From Salinimonas lutimaris (GTDB taxonomy: Bacteria; Pseudomonadota; Gammaproteobacteria; Enterobacterales; Alteromonadaceae), in NCBI RefSeq assembly GCF_005222225.1, contig NZ_CP036536.1, positions 3,806,001-3,870,000 of the forward strand: a stretch of 64,000 nt of DNA. Direction: 5' to 3'. Every line of letters starts with the position of its first letter. Positions within the stretch are counted from its first letter, which is position 1. Positions 9,802-18,024 of this stretch are shown here, one piece after another. Below the pieces are notes generated by a model. The model was not told where the DNA came from and did not search any database. It saw nothing but the letters and a program-made list of their open reading frames with translations. The position numbers and the translations under genes are program-made.

Positions 9802-9973
9802 TTTTTTCTTCCTGTGCGGGGTCATTAATATCCTGACATTGTCAGTATACGTCATTGCCTGCCCGGATAAACCCGCATTACCCGGTTGCCAGTTGAACGC
9901 GCAGCCTTGCACAACTAAAGTGCATCTGACGTGTGTTATTTTTGTTAACAGCAGGATGAGGGTACATTTTTTC

Positions 9974-9989
9974 TGGCACGATTTACGCA
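9974..9989 (+). promoter_or_regulatory. Sigma-54 (-24/-12) promoter element upstream of glycosyltransferase gene
   Basis: TGGCACGATTTACGCA matches the RpoN consensus TGGCACGNNNNTTGCW at all of the first seven positions and has GG-N10-GC spacing; positions 12-13 differ. Expected start of transcription is near 10000, giving a leader of about 94 bases before the ATG at 10094. Confidence 0.7.
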
Positions 9990-10093
9990 ACCTCCTCAAC
10001 CGTACTGAATCTGGTACGTAAAAATAGTGACCGCGGTAAACATGGTCCATGCTGGCTGACGCAGTACAAGGCCAGCAGGAATGGGAGATAGCT

Positions 10094-10930
10094 ATGGATC
10101 CACAATTTAGTATTGTTACCATTGTAAAAGAACGCAGCAGGCAGCTGGCCAGTCTGGTACAAAGTCTGGAAAAAACCCGTCTTCGGCCACAGGAACTGAT
10201 TGTTGTCTGGATGACATCCCCCTGCGATGAATCATTGATCAGCAGTGAGGCTTTTTCCGTCCAGCATCGTTTTTTAGCTAATGAATCTGTGCCTGTCCCC
10301 CGGGCCAGAAATAAAGGCATGGCCGCCTGCTCCACCGAACAAATCATTTATCTTGATGTCGACTGTTTGTGCCCGCCGGATTTATTTGAATCCGTGCTGA
10401 CGGAGTTACACGATGGTCAGGTTGTGAGTACACAGGTACGCTTTTTACCCTCCCCGGCACAGACGCAGGATTATGCCACTGCCAGGCAGCATGCTGTGAG
10501 CGCACCGGACGCGGTTGAACTGTTACACAATCAACCCGTCGCCTGGTCTTATTTTCATACCTTGCTATTTGCCATCACCAAAGCGGATTTTATCCGCACC
10601 GGTGGGTTTGATGAGTCATATCATGGTGTGGGGGTAGGTGATATTGATTTTGCTGCCCGCTGTGATGAGCTTGGTTTTGCCCTGGTTATGCTCAAAAACG
10701 ATGTGCTTCACCAGTTTTATCCCGGTGTTGAGCCGCCTGTGCAGCAGCTTTTTGATATTGTGAATAATGCAACCCGCTACAAACAGAAGTGGGGAGAGTA
10801 TCCGCTTCAGGGCTGGTTACAACAGTTTGCCCAAAGCGGCCTGATTAATGACGATTATGAAACCGAAGGATTGCGGGTAAAACGCCTGCCGACTGACGAA
10901 GAAATACAGGCGCAAATGGCACCTGAGTAA
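10094..10930 (+). CDS. Family 2 glycosyltransferase, galactosyltransferase-like C-terminus
   Basis: A 278-residue cytoplasmic GT-A enzyme. The N-terminal SIVTIVKERSRQLASLV strand-helix, YLDVDCLCPPDLF (DVD metal motif) and the C-terminal block GGFDESYHGVGVGDIDFAARC are typical of GT2 enzymes with a Glyco_transf_7C end. It would move a sugar from a nucleotide sugar to a surface glycan; donor and acceptor cannot be told. I chose the ATG at 10094 because GGGAGA lies 7 bp upstream; an earlier ATG at 10049 has no such site. It stands alone, with a sigma-54 element 105-120 bp upstream and a terminator directly after, so it is a single-gene unit. Confidence 0.85.
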   Translation: MDPQFSIVTIVKERSRQLASLVQSLEKTRLRPQELIVVWMTSPCDESLISSEAFSVQHRFLANESVPVPRARNKGMAACSTEQIIYLDVDCLCPPDLFESVLTELHDGQVVSTQVRFLPSPAQTQDYATARQHAVSAPDAVELLHNQPVAWSYFHTLLFAITKADFIRTGGFDESYHGVGVGDIDFAARCDELGFALVMLKNDVLHQFYPGVEPPVQQLFDIVNNATRYKQKWGEYPLQGWLQQFAQSGLINDDYETEGLRVKRLPTDEEIQAQMAPE

Positions 10931-10944
10931 CTCATGAGCACCCG

Positions 10945-10976
10945 CGGGCATGCGCTGTGCTGCCCGTTTTTTATTT
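10945..10976 (+). terminator. Rho-independent terminator after glycosyltransferase gene
   Basis: Inverted repeat CGGGCA...TGCCCG (10945-10950 and 10961-10966) followed by TTTTTT, 14 bp after the stop. Confidence 0.75.
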
Positions 10977-11116
10977 ACCTTATCAGCACGCCTTTTCAGC
11001 ACTTCCTTTAAACTGCTTTATCCTTTCTTTGTAAAACCACCTCGATGGTAACTGGGTTGTTACCCTGTGCCCGCCATTCAAGCGTTATCAGCGCACAGTG
11101 CTGTGGGTATCAGAAT

Positions 11117-11142
11117 GAAAAAAGCCCCGTTTAAACGGGGCT
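11117..11142 (-). terminator. Rho-independent terminator after amtB
   Basis: AGCCCCGTTTAAACGGGGCT forms a strong stem. On the minus strand it is followed directly by a run of T (AAAAAA at 11118-11123 on the plus strand). It ends the glnK-amtB transcript. Confidence 0.88.
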
Positions 11143-11195
11143 TAAGCTTGGTGAGTTGAACGTTATTAGAATTGTTATGGTGTGTTCAATCAGGA

Positions 11196-12434
11196 TTACT
11201 TACGGCCACTTGTGAAATCAGGATAGGCTTCCAGGCCACACTCACTCATATCCACGCCGTCGAACTCTTCTTCTTCGCTAACCCGGATACCCATGATGGC
11301 TTTAATCACCAACCAGGCCACCAGACTGGTCACAAAGACCCAGACAAAGATGGTGACAGCGCCAAGCAGCTGGCCGCTGAAAGTTGAGTCACTGTTGGTG
11401 ACCGGCACCAGCAACAGACCCAGCAGACCAACCGTACCGTGTACAGAGATAGCACCCACCGGATCGTCAATTTTCATTTTGTCCAGCGCCACGATACTAA
11501 AGACCACCAGCAGGCCACCTAACGCACCAAACAGGGTTGCCTGTAATGCCGTAGGCGTTGACGGCTCAGCAGTAATGGCCACCAGACCAGCCAGCGCACC
11601 GTTGAGTGCCATGGTCAGATCCGCTTTACCAAACATGATACGCGCCAGTAACAGGGCAGCAATTGTACCGCCGGCAGCAGCAGCATTGGTATTCATAAAG
11701 ACGACCGCCACCGAGTTTGCACTTTCCACCGTTGCGGTGGCCAGAACTGAACCACCGTTGAAACCAAACCAGCCCATCCACAGAATAAATGTACCCAGCG
11801 TGGCCAGTGGCAGGTTAGAACCCGGAATCGCATTGATTTTGCCATCGGCGGTGTATTTGCCTTTACGTGCACCCAGAATCAACACACCGGCCAGTGCAGC
11901 AGAGGCACCTGCCATGTGAACAATGCCTGAGCCGGCAAAGTCAGAAAAGCCCATATCACCCAATACGTACATGCCAAATACCGCATCACCGTTCCAGGTC
12001 CAGGCGCCTTCCATTGGATAGATGAAACCGGTCATCACCACGGCAAACAGCAGGAAGGCCCACAGTTTCATACGCTCAGCAACCGCACCAGATACGATGG
12101 ACATAGCTGTGGCCACAAACACCACCTGGAAGAAGAAGTCAGCTGAAGGTGCATAGGTCGCCGGATCTTCTGCGATGCCCGTGGCACCATCTGCCACAAT
12201 ACCATCCAGGAAAATACCGCCACCGTACATGATGTCATAACCACAAATCATGTACATGGTGCAGGCTATCGCGAACAGCGCAACGTTTTTGGTCAGAATT
12301 TCAGTAGTGTTTTTAGCCCGAACCAGACCGGCTTCCAGCATCGCAAAACCCGCTGCCATCCACATGACCAACGCGCCACAAATCAAAAAGTAAAAGGTAT
12401 CTAAGGCGTACCCTAATTCAAAAGTGATTTCCAT
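11196..12434 (-). CDS. amtB: Ammonium transporter
   Basis: A 412-residue Amt/Rh family channel of the inner membrane. About eleven hydrophobic segments are visible; the twin pore histidines lie in VHMAGASAAL and SVHGTVGLLG, and FEFN-type aromatic gate residues occur in GWFGFNGGS. There is no separate cleavable signal; the first segment starts in the N-terminal 25 residues. The gene follows glnK by 29 bp, the standard pair in which the PII protein GlnK blocks AmtB when nitrogen is plentiful. Expression should follow the NtrC/sigma-54 region upstream of glnK. Confidence 0.95.
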   Translation of the reverse strand: MEITFELGYALDTFYFLICGALVMWMAAGFAMLEAGLVRAKNTTEILTKNVALFAIACTMYMICGYDIMYGGGIFLDGIVADGATGIAEDPATYAPSADFFFQVVFVATAMSIVSGAVAERMKLWAFLLFAVVMTGFIYPMEGAWTWNGDAVFGMYVLGDMGFSDFAGSGIVHMAGASAALAGVLILGARKGKYTADGKINAIPGSNLPLATLGTFILWMGWFGFNGGSVLATATVESANSVAVVFMNTNAAAAGGTIAALLLARIMFGKADLTMALNGALAGLVAITAEPSTPTALQATLFGALGGLLVVFSIVALDKMKIDDPVGAISVHGTVGLLGLLLVPVTNSDSTFSGQLLGAVTIFVWVFVTSLVAWLVIKAIMGIRVSEEEEFDGVDMSECGLEAYPDFTSGRK

Positions 12435-12463
12435 TATGGTTTCTCCGCAATTTTTATTATTGG

Positions 12464-12961
<498 letters not shown>

Positions 12962-13044
12962 TTAAATAGTTTTTGCCTTTTTTTTGTGCGCCAGTACCAA
13001 TAATGTGTTTGAACTGGTTCAGGTCACTGAGCAGGAAGCCCGAG

Positions 13045-13803
13045 ATGACAATGTGGATGATTGATATCAGCACAGATATACGCCCTTCTGATGTCGGCGG
13101 TAAGCCGGTCGGCAATGCGCCTAAACACTTTTTGCGCCAGCATGCTATCTGGCTGTTTTCTTTATTGATTCACACTATCATTTTGATGCTTGTCAGCCTC
13201 AACCGGCCACCATCTGCCTCGATGGTAGCCCCCATAGTGCCGACACTGGCGGCGCATCTGTATCAGCCCCGCCTTGTCAGGCCGAAAGCAACACCACCAG
13301 CAAGCTCAATTGCACCGGATTTACCCACCCATGCACCAAGTGCGGCAAAATCAACAAAGGATACGACCAGTGTCACCAAGACTGCGTCGACAATATCGGC
13401 TCCGGTGACGACACCCGCCGAATCGCCGGACACTCCACCCACAACATCCTTAGCTGTACCGACTCACCCAGTCCCCCCTAAACCGGCAGACACCACGGGA
13501 AAACAGGCCTTGCGCCGGTTCATGGCACAGCATAATGCCACCGCGCTACAGGACTTAGCCGGACAGCAGGCAGGTGATTATCAACACAACAAAACATCAC
13601 CTCGACTAATTGAAACCCGCACACTGAATGAGATACAGGCGCCCGCCACACCGCGTACTACCAAAGTGCGCTGTGATAATACCCTTAGCACGGCACTGGC
13701 AACGCTCAGTGGCATTGCAGGCGGTACGCTGGTCTGTTCGCAAAGAAAAACCAATCATGATGAATTTATCCAGCGCCAGCGCAATCCTGAACTCAGAGAT
13801 TAA
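13045..13803 (+). CDS. TonB-like single-span protein with Pro/Thr-rich periplasmic linker
   Basis: A 252-residue protein I do not recognise as a named family. Visible parts: a cytoplasmic N-terminus of about 35 residues, one membrane segment (HAIWLFSLLIHTIILMLVSL), a long Pro/Thr/Ala-rich stretch (about residues 55-155) and a small C-terminal domain with two cysteines (VRCDN and LVCSQ) that could form a disulfide. This layout is that of TonB/TolA-type proteins, but no canonical TonB C-terminal YP motif is seen. The ATG at 13045 follows AGGA by 8 bp; the longer frame from 12973 has no ribosome site. It is divergent from glnK and shares the intergenic region holding the NtrC site. Confidence 0.7.
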   Translation: MTMWMIDISTDIRPSDVGGKPVGNAPKHFLRQHAIWLFSLLIHTIILMLVSLNRPPSASMVAPIVPTLAAHLYQPRLVRPKATPPASSIAPDLPTHAPSAAKSTKDTTSVTKTASTISAPVTTPAESPDTPPTTSLAVPTHPVPPKPADTTGKQALRRFMAQHNATALQDLAGQQAGDYQHNKTSPRLIETRTLNEIQAPATPRTTKVRCDNTLSTALATLSGIAGGTLVCSQRKTNHDEFIQRQRNPELRD

Positions 13804-13871
13804 TTTTTTGTTCCCTTTGCTGCCGGTTTCGTAGCAAACTGCATATAGATTACTGAACCAAAGGAAAGACT

Positions 13872-14795
13872 GTGGCCGCGGCCAATTTACTTGCTTTACT
13901 CGATGATATTGCCACCATGCTGGACGACATCTCCGTGATGTCCAAGGTAGCAGCCAAGAAAACAGCTGGGGTACTGGGTGACGACCTGGCGCTTAATGCC
14001 GATCAGGTGCAGGGCGTGCGCGCCGAACGGGAGTTGCCGGTTGTCTGGGCGGTGGCTAAAGGCTCACTGCTTAATAAGGTCATCCTGGTGCCGGCAGCAC
14101 TGATTATCAGTGCATTGTTACCGGTACTTATTACCATTTTTCTGGTTATTGGCGGGCTTTATTTGTGTTATGAGGGCGCCGAAAAAGTGTTGCACCGTTT
14201 TCTTCCCCACGAAGAAACTCCTGACCGGGAAGAGCGGCTGGAAAAACTGAGTCAGCCGGATGTGGATTTAGTTGCGCTGGAAAAGGAAAAAATTAAAGGC
14301 GCCATTCGCACAGATTTTATTTTGTCCGCTGAAATTGTGGTTATCGCTCTGGGTACGGTGATTGAGTCAGATCTTTCCACTCAGATTGGGGTTCTGGTTG
14401 CGCTAAGCCTGGCAATCACTGTGGGCGTGTATGGTCTGGTAGCGGGCATCGTGAAGATGGATGATGTCGGACTGTATCTGCTGCGTAAATCATTAACCGG
14501 CCACTACAATGCTTTTCAGCGTTATACCGGACGGGCTTTGTTAATTGCCGCACCGGCACTGATGAAAGTGCTGGCTCTGGTCGGCACCATAGCCATGTTC
14601 CTGGTGGGCGGAGGCATACTGACTCACAATATTGACATGGTTCACCATCTGGTCGTTCCGGCCATTGAACTTGTAGCCAGTCCTGATACCACTTTATACG
14701 CGGTGGTGGCGATGCTCGCGGACGGCGTTGTAGGACTGATTGCCGGCAGTATAGTCGTACTGTGTGTCACGCTTATCAGCAAACTACGGGGTTGA
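13872..14795 (+). CDS. DUF808 (YedI-like) inner membrane protein
   Basis: A 307-residue protein of the DUF808 family, function unknown. It begins with the typical [40 protein letters not shown] region (split here only by eye) and has about five or six membrane segments, including one cluster near residues 65-100 and several from 145 to the end. GTG start at 13872 with AAGGAAAG upstream at good spacing. It follows the TonB-like gene by 68 bp on the same strand, so they may share a transcript that ends at the terminator just downstream. Confidence 0.85.
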   Translation: MAAANLLALLDDIATMLDDISVMSKVAAKKTAGVLGDDLALNADQVQGVRAERELPVVWAVAKGSLLNKVILVPAALIISALLPVLITIFLVIGGLYLCYEGAEKVLHRFLPHEETPDREERLEKLSQPDVDLVALEKEKIKGAIRTDFILSAEIVVIALGTVIESDLSTQIGVLVALSLAITVGVYGLVAGIVKMDDVGLYLLRKSLTGHYNAFQRYTGRALLIAAPALMKVLALVGTIAMFLVGGGILTHNIDMVHHLVVPAIELVASPDTTLYAVVAMLADGVVGLIAGSIVVLCVTLISKLRG

Positions 14796-14845
14796 ATAAC
14801 CAGATAGAGCGGCCCGGTAGCAGCCGCTTCAGGTTATCTGACATA

Positions 14846-14878
14846 AAGGTGGTCACATTGACCACCTTTTTTATTTTC
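14846..14878 (+). terminator. Rho-independent terminator after DUF808 gene
   Basis: AAGGTGGTCA-CAT-TGACCACCTT, a perfect 10-bp stem with a 3-base loop, then TTTTATTTTC. Confidence 0.88.
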
Positions 14879-15103
14879 TCACCAGATCTTAGTTTGTTTT
14901 TAATAAGCTGAATTTCACACATCGCATGATTTTAAAAAATAAACTTTAATTTCAGTATGTTATAAGTTTCACACCAGCTGGCACATCCCTCGCTTACAAC
15001 CTTTGTATAACCACAAGCGACCAATGCTTTAATCACTATCAGCGATACGTTCATGCCGTACAGACGTTGCCGGTAAATATAAAGTCACACAAAGGGGTAC
15101 ACC
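14879..15103. other. Intergenic region and leader of the small membrane protein gene
   Basis: AT-rich DNA between the DUF808 terminator and the 35-codon gene at 15104. It holds the sigma-54 element at 14979-14994 and a leader of about 100 bases. I see no other ORF or stable hairpin. Confidence 0.5.
14979..14994 (+). promoter_or_regulatory. Sigma-54 promoter element upstream of 35-residue membrane protein gene
   Basis: TGGCACATCCCTCGCT matches TGGCACGNNNNTTGCW except at positions 7 and 13, with exact GG-N10-GC spacing. Transcription would begin near 15005. It is the only promoter-like element I see between two terminators. Confidence 0.68.
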
Positions 15104-15211
15104 ATGATAAGTCACACTGCTGTATTTTTTGCTGCGATGGCACCGTTACTGGCCTTTACCGCCAGTGCACTGATACTGAGCAGTCTGCGCAAAGTGTTAA
15201 GCCGCGTCTGA
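15104..15211 (+). CDS. 35-residue hydrophobic membrane protein
   Basis: A small gene read directly from the sequence: ATG at 15104, TGA at 15209-15211. The product starts MISHTAVFFAAMAPLLAF, has one membrane span (about residues 5-25) and a basic end (SLRKVLSRV), so the C-terminus is probably cytoplasmic. AAAGGGG lies 6-8 bp before the ATG. The gene has its own sigma-54 element about 125 bp upstream and a perfect terminator 45 bp after the stop, which argues strongly for a real one-gene unit. I recognise no family. A leader-peptide or dual-function RNA is an alternative. Confidence 0.7.
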   Translation: MISHTAVFFAAMAPLLAFTASALILSSLRKVLSRV

Positions 15212-15256
15212 CCATATTCCATCCCTGTCTGGGCCTTTCTTTGTCACTCTGGCCTG

Positions 15257-15291
15257 CCCGGTCAGCGCTGTGCGCTGACCGGGATTTTTTT
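15257..15291 (+). terminator. Rho-independent terminator of the small membrane protein gene
   Basis: CCCGGTCAGCGC-TGT-GCGCTGACCGGG, a perfect 12-bp stem, followed by ATTTTTTT. The T run reaches into the stop codon of the convergent mrcB gene. No T run follows on the minus strand, so it serves the plus-strand transcript. Confidence 0.92.
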
Positions 15292-17611
15292 AGCCAAACC
15301 AGCGATCCCACCAGCTTTTTTCTTTTTTACCGTCCTGCTGCTTCACCGGTTCTCCCCGGCAATCTTTACGTGGTGGCGGCAACACATCCAGAATGGCCGG
15401 CACACTGAGCGAGTCCGGACACCCTGCCACCGTCACTTCACCGGTCTGGCGGTTAAAGTGGGCTATCCCCAGTCCGTTTGGAAAACGGCGCGATAACGAT
15501 TTGGGACTTTGCTGCTTCTGATAATTGATAAATACCGGCAGTGCGCCGCTTGCGCCGGTCAGATTAGTATTGGCATTGTCATCATTGCCTACCCATACAG
15601 TCGACACATTATTGCGGTCAAAACCACTGAACCAGCTGTCGCGGTAATCATCGGTGGTACCGGTTTTGCCTGCCATATTAATATTGGGGAAATGACGAGA
15701 CAGCCGTTGTGCCGTGCCTTCGCGGGTAACTTTATACAACCCATAGTTCAGCAGGTAAGTGGCAGCTTCATCTGCTCGCTGTGAATAGTACTCTGCATGT
15801 TTCCACAGCAGGTTATCCCGCGCTGATACCACCGCATCCACCGTGTGCAGCGGCACATACCGGCCATTATTGGAAATGGTCTGGTACATCTGGTTCATTT
15901 GCAGCGGGGTCATCGACATAGCGCCCAGGGTGAGTGCCGGTACCTTACGCACCGGAACATCACCGGCCAGACGATGAATGGTCTCAATCACCGACTCCAG
16001 TCCCACTTCCATGCCCAGATTCACCGTCGGCACATTTAACGACTCAACCAGACCATTGATCAGTGGCACCTGATCCTGAAACTGCTTGTCATAGTTTTTT
16101 GGCGACCACAGCTTGCCATCCTGACTTTTCAACGTGATGGGCTTGTCTTCTATCGGCGTGGCCAGATTGTACTGCGTCGGATCTTCAAGGGCGGTTAAGT
16201 ACACCGCCGGCTTAATCAGTGACCCCACCTGACGGCGCGCATCCAGTGCCCGGTTAAATCCGTTGTAGCCCGACTCTCTGGCCCCCACAATGGCGCGGAT
16301 TCCGCCACTGCTGATATCTGTCACAACCATCGCCCCTTCCAGTTTGGCGTCACGGTTTTTCTGTAACCCGTCCAGTGTCTGAGTCAGGGCGTCCTCGGCC
16401 CGTCGCTGAGCATAGATATCCAGGGTGGTGAACACCTTAACACCAGAGTCCCGCAAACTGGGATCGGCCAGAATCTCCTTGAGTTCCTGCCGGACCTTCT
16501 GCATATACGCCGGGTGCTTGCCGCTGGCCAGGCTGGCACCGCTGGCCAGTCCCAGTGGCATGTGCACATACTTTTCATACTGGGTACGGTTAATTTCATT
16601 GGCATCAAATAACAACCGCAGGATCAGGTTACGACGCTCCAGCACCCGCTCCGGATGGCGACGGGGATTATAGTAGGAAGGCCCTTTTATCATCGCCACC
16701 AGGGTGGCTATTTCCGGTACATTAAGTTCGTTGGCCGGCCGGTCAAAAAAGAAATAGCTGGCCAGTCCAAACCCGTGCACGGCCATATCGCCATCCTGGG
16801 CCAGAAAAACTTCATTCAGATAAGCCTGCAGAATTTCGGTTTTGCTATATCGGGCATCAATAATGATGGCCATCAGTGCTTCTTTGGCTTTGCGCACAAT
16901 GGACTTTTCTCGTGACAGATACAGGTTTTTCACCAGCTGCTGGGTGAGTGTGCTGCCCCCCTGTACCGTCCGCCCGGCACGCAGGTTGGCAATCAGTGCC
17001 CGCACAATCGACAGCGGAGCAACGCCGTGGTGATCGTAAAAATCACGGTCTTCAACCAGGGTCAGGGTTTTAGGCAGCATGTCAGGAACATTGTCCAGCT
17101 GCACCAGCATGCGATCTTCGCGGGTGCTGCTAACCAGCCGGGTCACCAGCCAGGGCTCCAGCCGCACCGCGCCCACTTCCTGACCTGACGAACGGTCACT
17201 AATTTTGCTGATTCTCTCTCCCTGCCAGCGAATATCCAGGGTACGCTGGGGTTCGGCACCATCGGCAAACTGAAAAGCCCGGCGCACCACCGTCAGCTGG
17301 TTGCCGGTATAGGCATATTCACCACTACTTTTAGGGGCACTGACCTTGCGATAACCCAGCAGCCTAAGCTCTTCAAGCACCTCTTTGGGCGTAATTTCCA
17401 GCGTCCGTTCCAGCGTCAGCGGGCGGGCAAAAATTTGCGCAGGCACCTCCCATTTATTGCCACTGAAGGTGTGCTTGATTTGCGCATCCAGGTAAATCAT
17501 ATACCCGGCCAGTGCAATAACACCGACCAGCGCAAACTTAAGGAAAAAACGAATTACACCGCGCCGGTTTTTTTTTGCTTTTGGTTTCGCTTTGGTTTGT
17601 TTTTGAGCCAC
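15290..17611 (-). CDS. mrcB: Bifunctional penicillin-binding protein 1B
   Basis: A 773-residue class A PBP that polymerises and cross-links peptidoglycan. The order is a short basic cytoplasmic tail, one membrane span (about residues 24-44), a UB2H-like domain, a GT51 glycosyltransferase with catalytic E187 (VEDRDFYDHHG) and the GGSTLTQQLVKN block, and a transpeptidase with S464-LI-K467 (GSLIKPAVYL), SLN in VESLNVPTVN and KTGTTDDYRDSWFSGF. The C-terminus ends in a Cys/Pro/Lys-rich tail. Length matches E. coli PBP1b without its long N-terminus. No lpoB-like gene is seen nearby. The gene is monocistronic here. Confidence 0.94.
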   Translation of the reverse strand: MAQKQTKAKPKAKKNRRGVIRFFLKFALVGVIALAGYMIYLDAQIKHTFSGNKWEVPAQIFARPLTLERTLEITPKEVLEELRLLGYRKVSAPKSSGEYAYTGNQLTVVRRAFQFADGAEPQRTLDIRWQGERISKISDRSSGQEVGAVRLEPWLVTRLVSSTREDRMLVQLDNVPDMLPKTLTLVEDRDFYDHHGVAPLSIVRALIANLRAGRTVQGGSTLTQQLVKNLYLSREKSIVRKAKEALMAIIIDARYSKTEILQAYLNEVFLAQDGDMAVHGFGLASYFFFDRPANELNVPEIATLVAMIKGPSYYNPRRHPERVLERRNLILRLLFDANEINRTQYEKYVHMPLGLASGASLASGKHPAYMQKVRQELKEILADPSLRDSGVKVFTTLDIYAQRRAEDALTQTLDGLQKNRDAKLEGAMVVTDISSGGIRAIVGARESGYNGFNRALDARRQVGSLIKPAVYLTALEDPTQYNLATPIEDKPITLKSQDGKLWSPKNYDKQFQDQVPLINGLVESLNVPTVNLGMEVGLESVIETIHRLAGDVPVRKVPALTLGAMSMTPLQMNQMYQTISNNGRYVPLHTVDAVVSARDNLLWKHAEYYSQRADEAATYLLNYGLYKVTREGTAQRLSRHFPNINMAGKTGTTDDYRDSWFSGFDRNNVSTVWVGNDDNANTNLTGASGALPVFINYQKQQSPKSLSRRFPNGLGIAHFNRQTGEVTVAGCPDSLSVPAILDVLPPPRKDCRGEPVKQQDGKKEKSWWDRWFG

Positions 17612-17771
17612 TTATCATGCCATGATGGAGGAACACTAGGGGGATTTTGCTGGTTTACACGCACAATTTCCAGTGTCGCAATCATCAGTCAGGTTCGGAG
17701 TGTCAGGCAGTCTCTCCAGGGGTGTAGTTAACCAACTGATCCAAGTGAATTTTATTCGTGAAGGATGCATC

Positions 17772-18014
17772 ATGAAACTGTCTATCGACATTGACCTTAC
17801 GCCTGCTGAAGCGCGGGAATTGTTTGGCTGGCCAGATTTAAGTGAGCTTCATCAGAAAACGCTGGCGACCTTCGCAGAACAGCTCAACGATGGTAATCAG
17901 GACGCCGCCATGGCGCTTCTTAAGCCCTATCTCCAGGGCAGTCAGCAGGCTTTCAGTCTGTATCAGAAAATGTTTGAAAATATGGCTGGCAAACAGGCCA
18001 CCACCAAGGATTAA
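17772..18014 (+). CDS. DUF6489-like small protein upstream of phaC
   Basis: An 80-residue acidic soluble protein (MKLSIDIDLTPAEARELFGW...) resembling the small DUF6489 family; function unknown. It has no membrane segment or signal peptide and is largely helical, with alternating polar and hydrophobic residues near the end (QQAFSLYQKMFENMAG) similar in style to phasin segments. ATG at 17772 follows AAGGA at a spacing of 7. Its stop is only 10 bp before the phaC start and the phaC ribosome site overlaps its stop codon, so the two genes are translationally coupled. A role in PHA synthase function or granule formation is inferred from position only. Confidence 0.8.
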   Translation: MKLSIDIDLTPAEARELFGWPDLSELHQKTLATFAEQLNDGNQDAAMALLKPYLQGSQQAFSLYQKMFENMAGKQATTKD

Positions 18015-18024
18015 GGAGAAGCAG

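Noticed and set aside
9802-10347. N-terminal extension of the gamma-glutamyltransferase
   Set aside because: The added 182 residues are not protein-like, cover the region of the divergent gene, and would bury the signal peptide.
11293-11919. 208-codon plus-strand frame
   Set aside because: Antisense to amtB; the frame stays open because of codon bias only.
15067-15408. 113-codon plus-strand frame overlapping the small membrane protein gene
   Set aside because: Its frame crosses the terminator hairpin and runs antisense into mrcB; the 35-codon frame has the better ribosome site.
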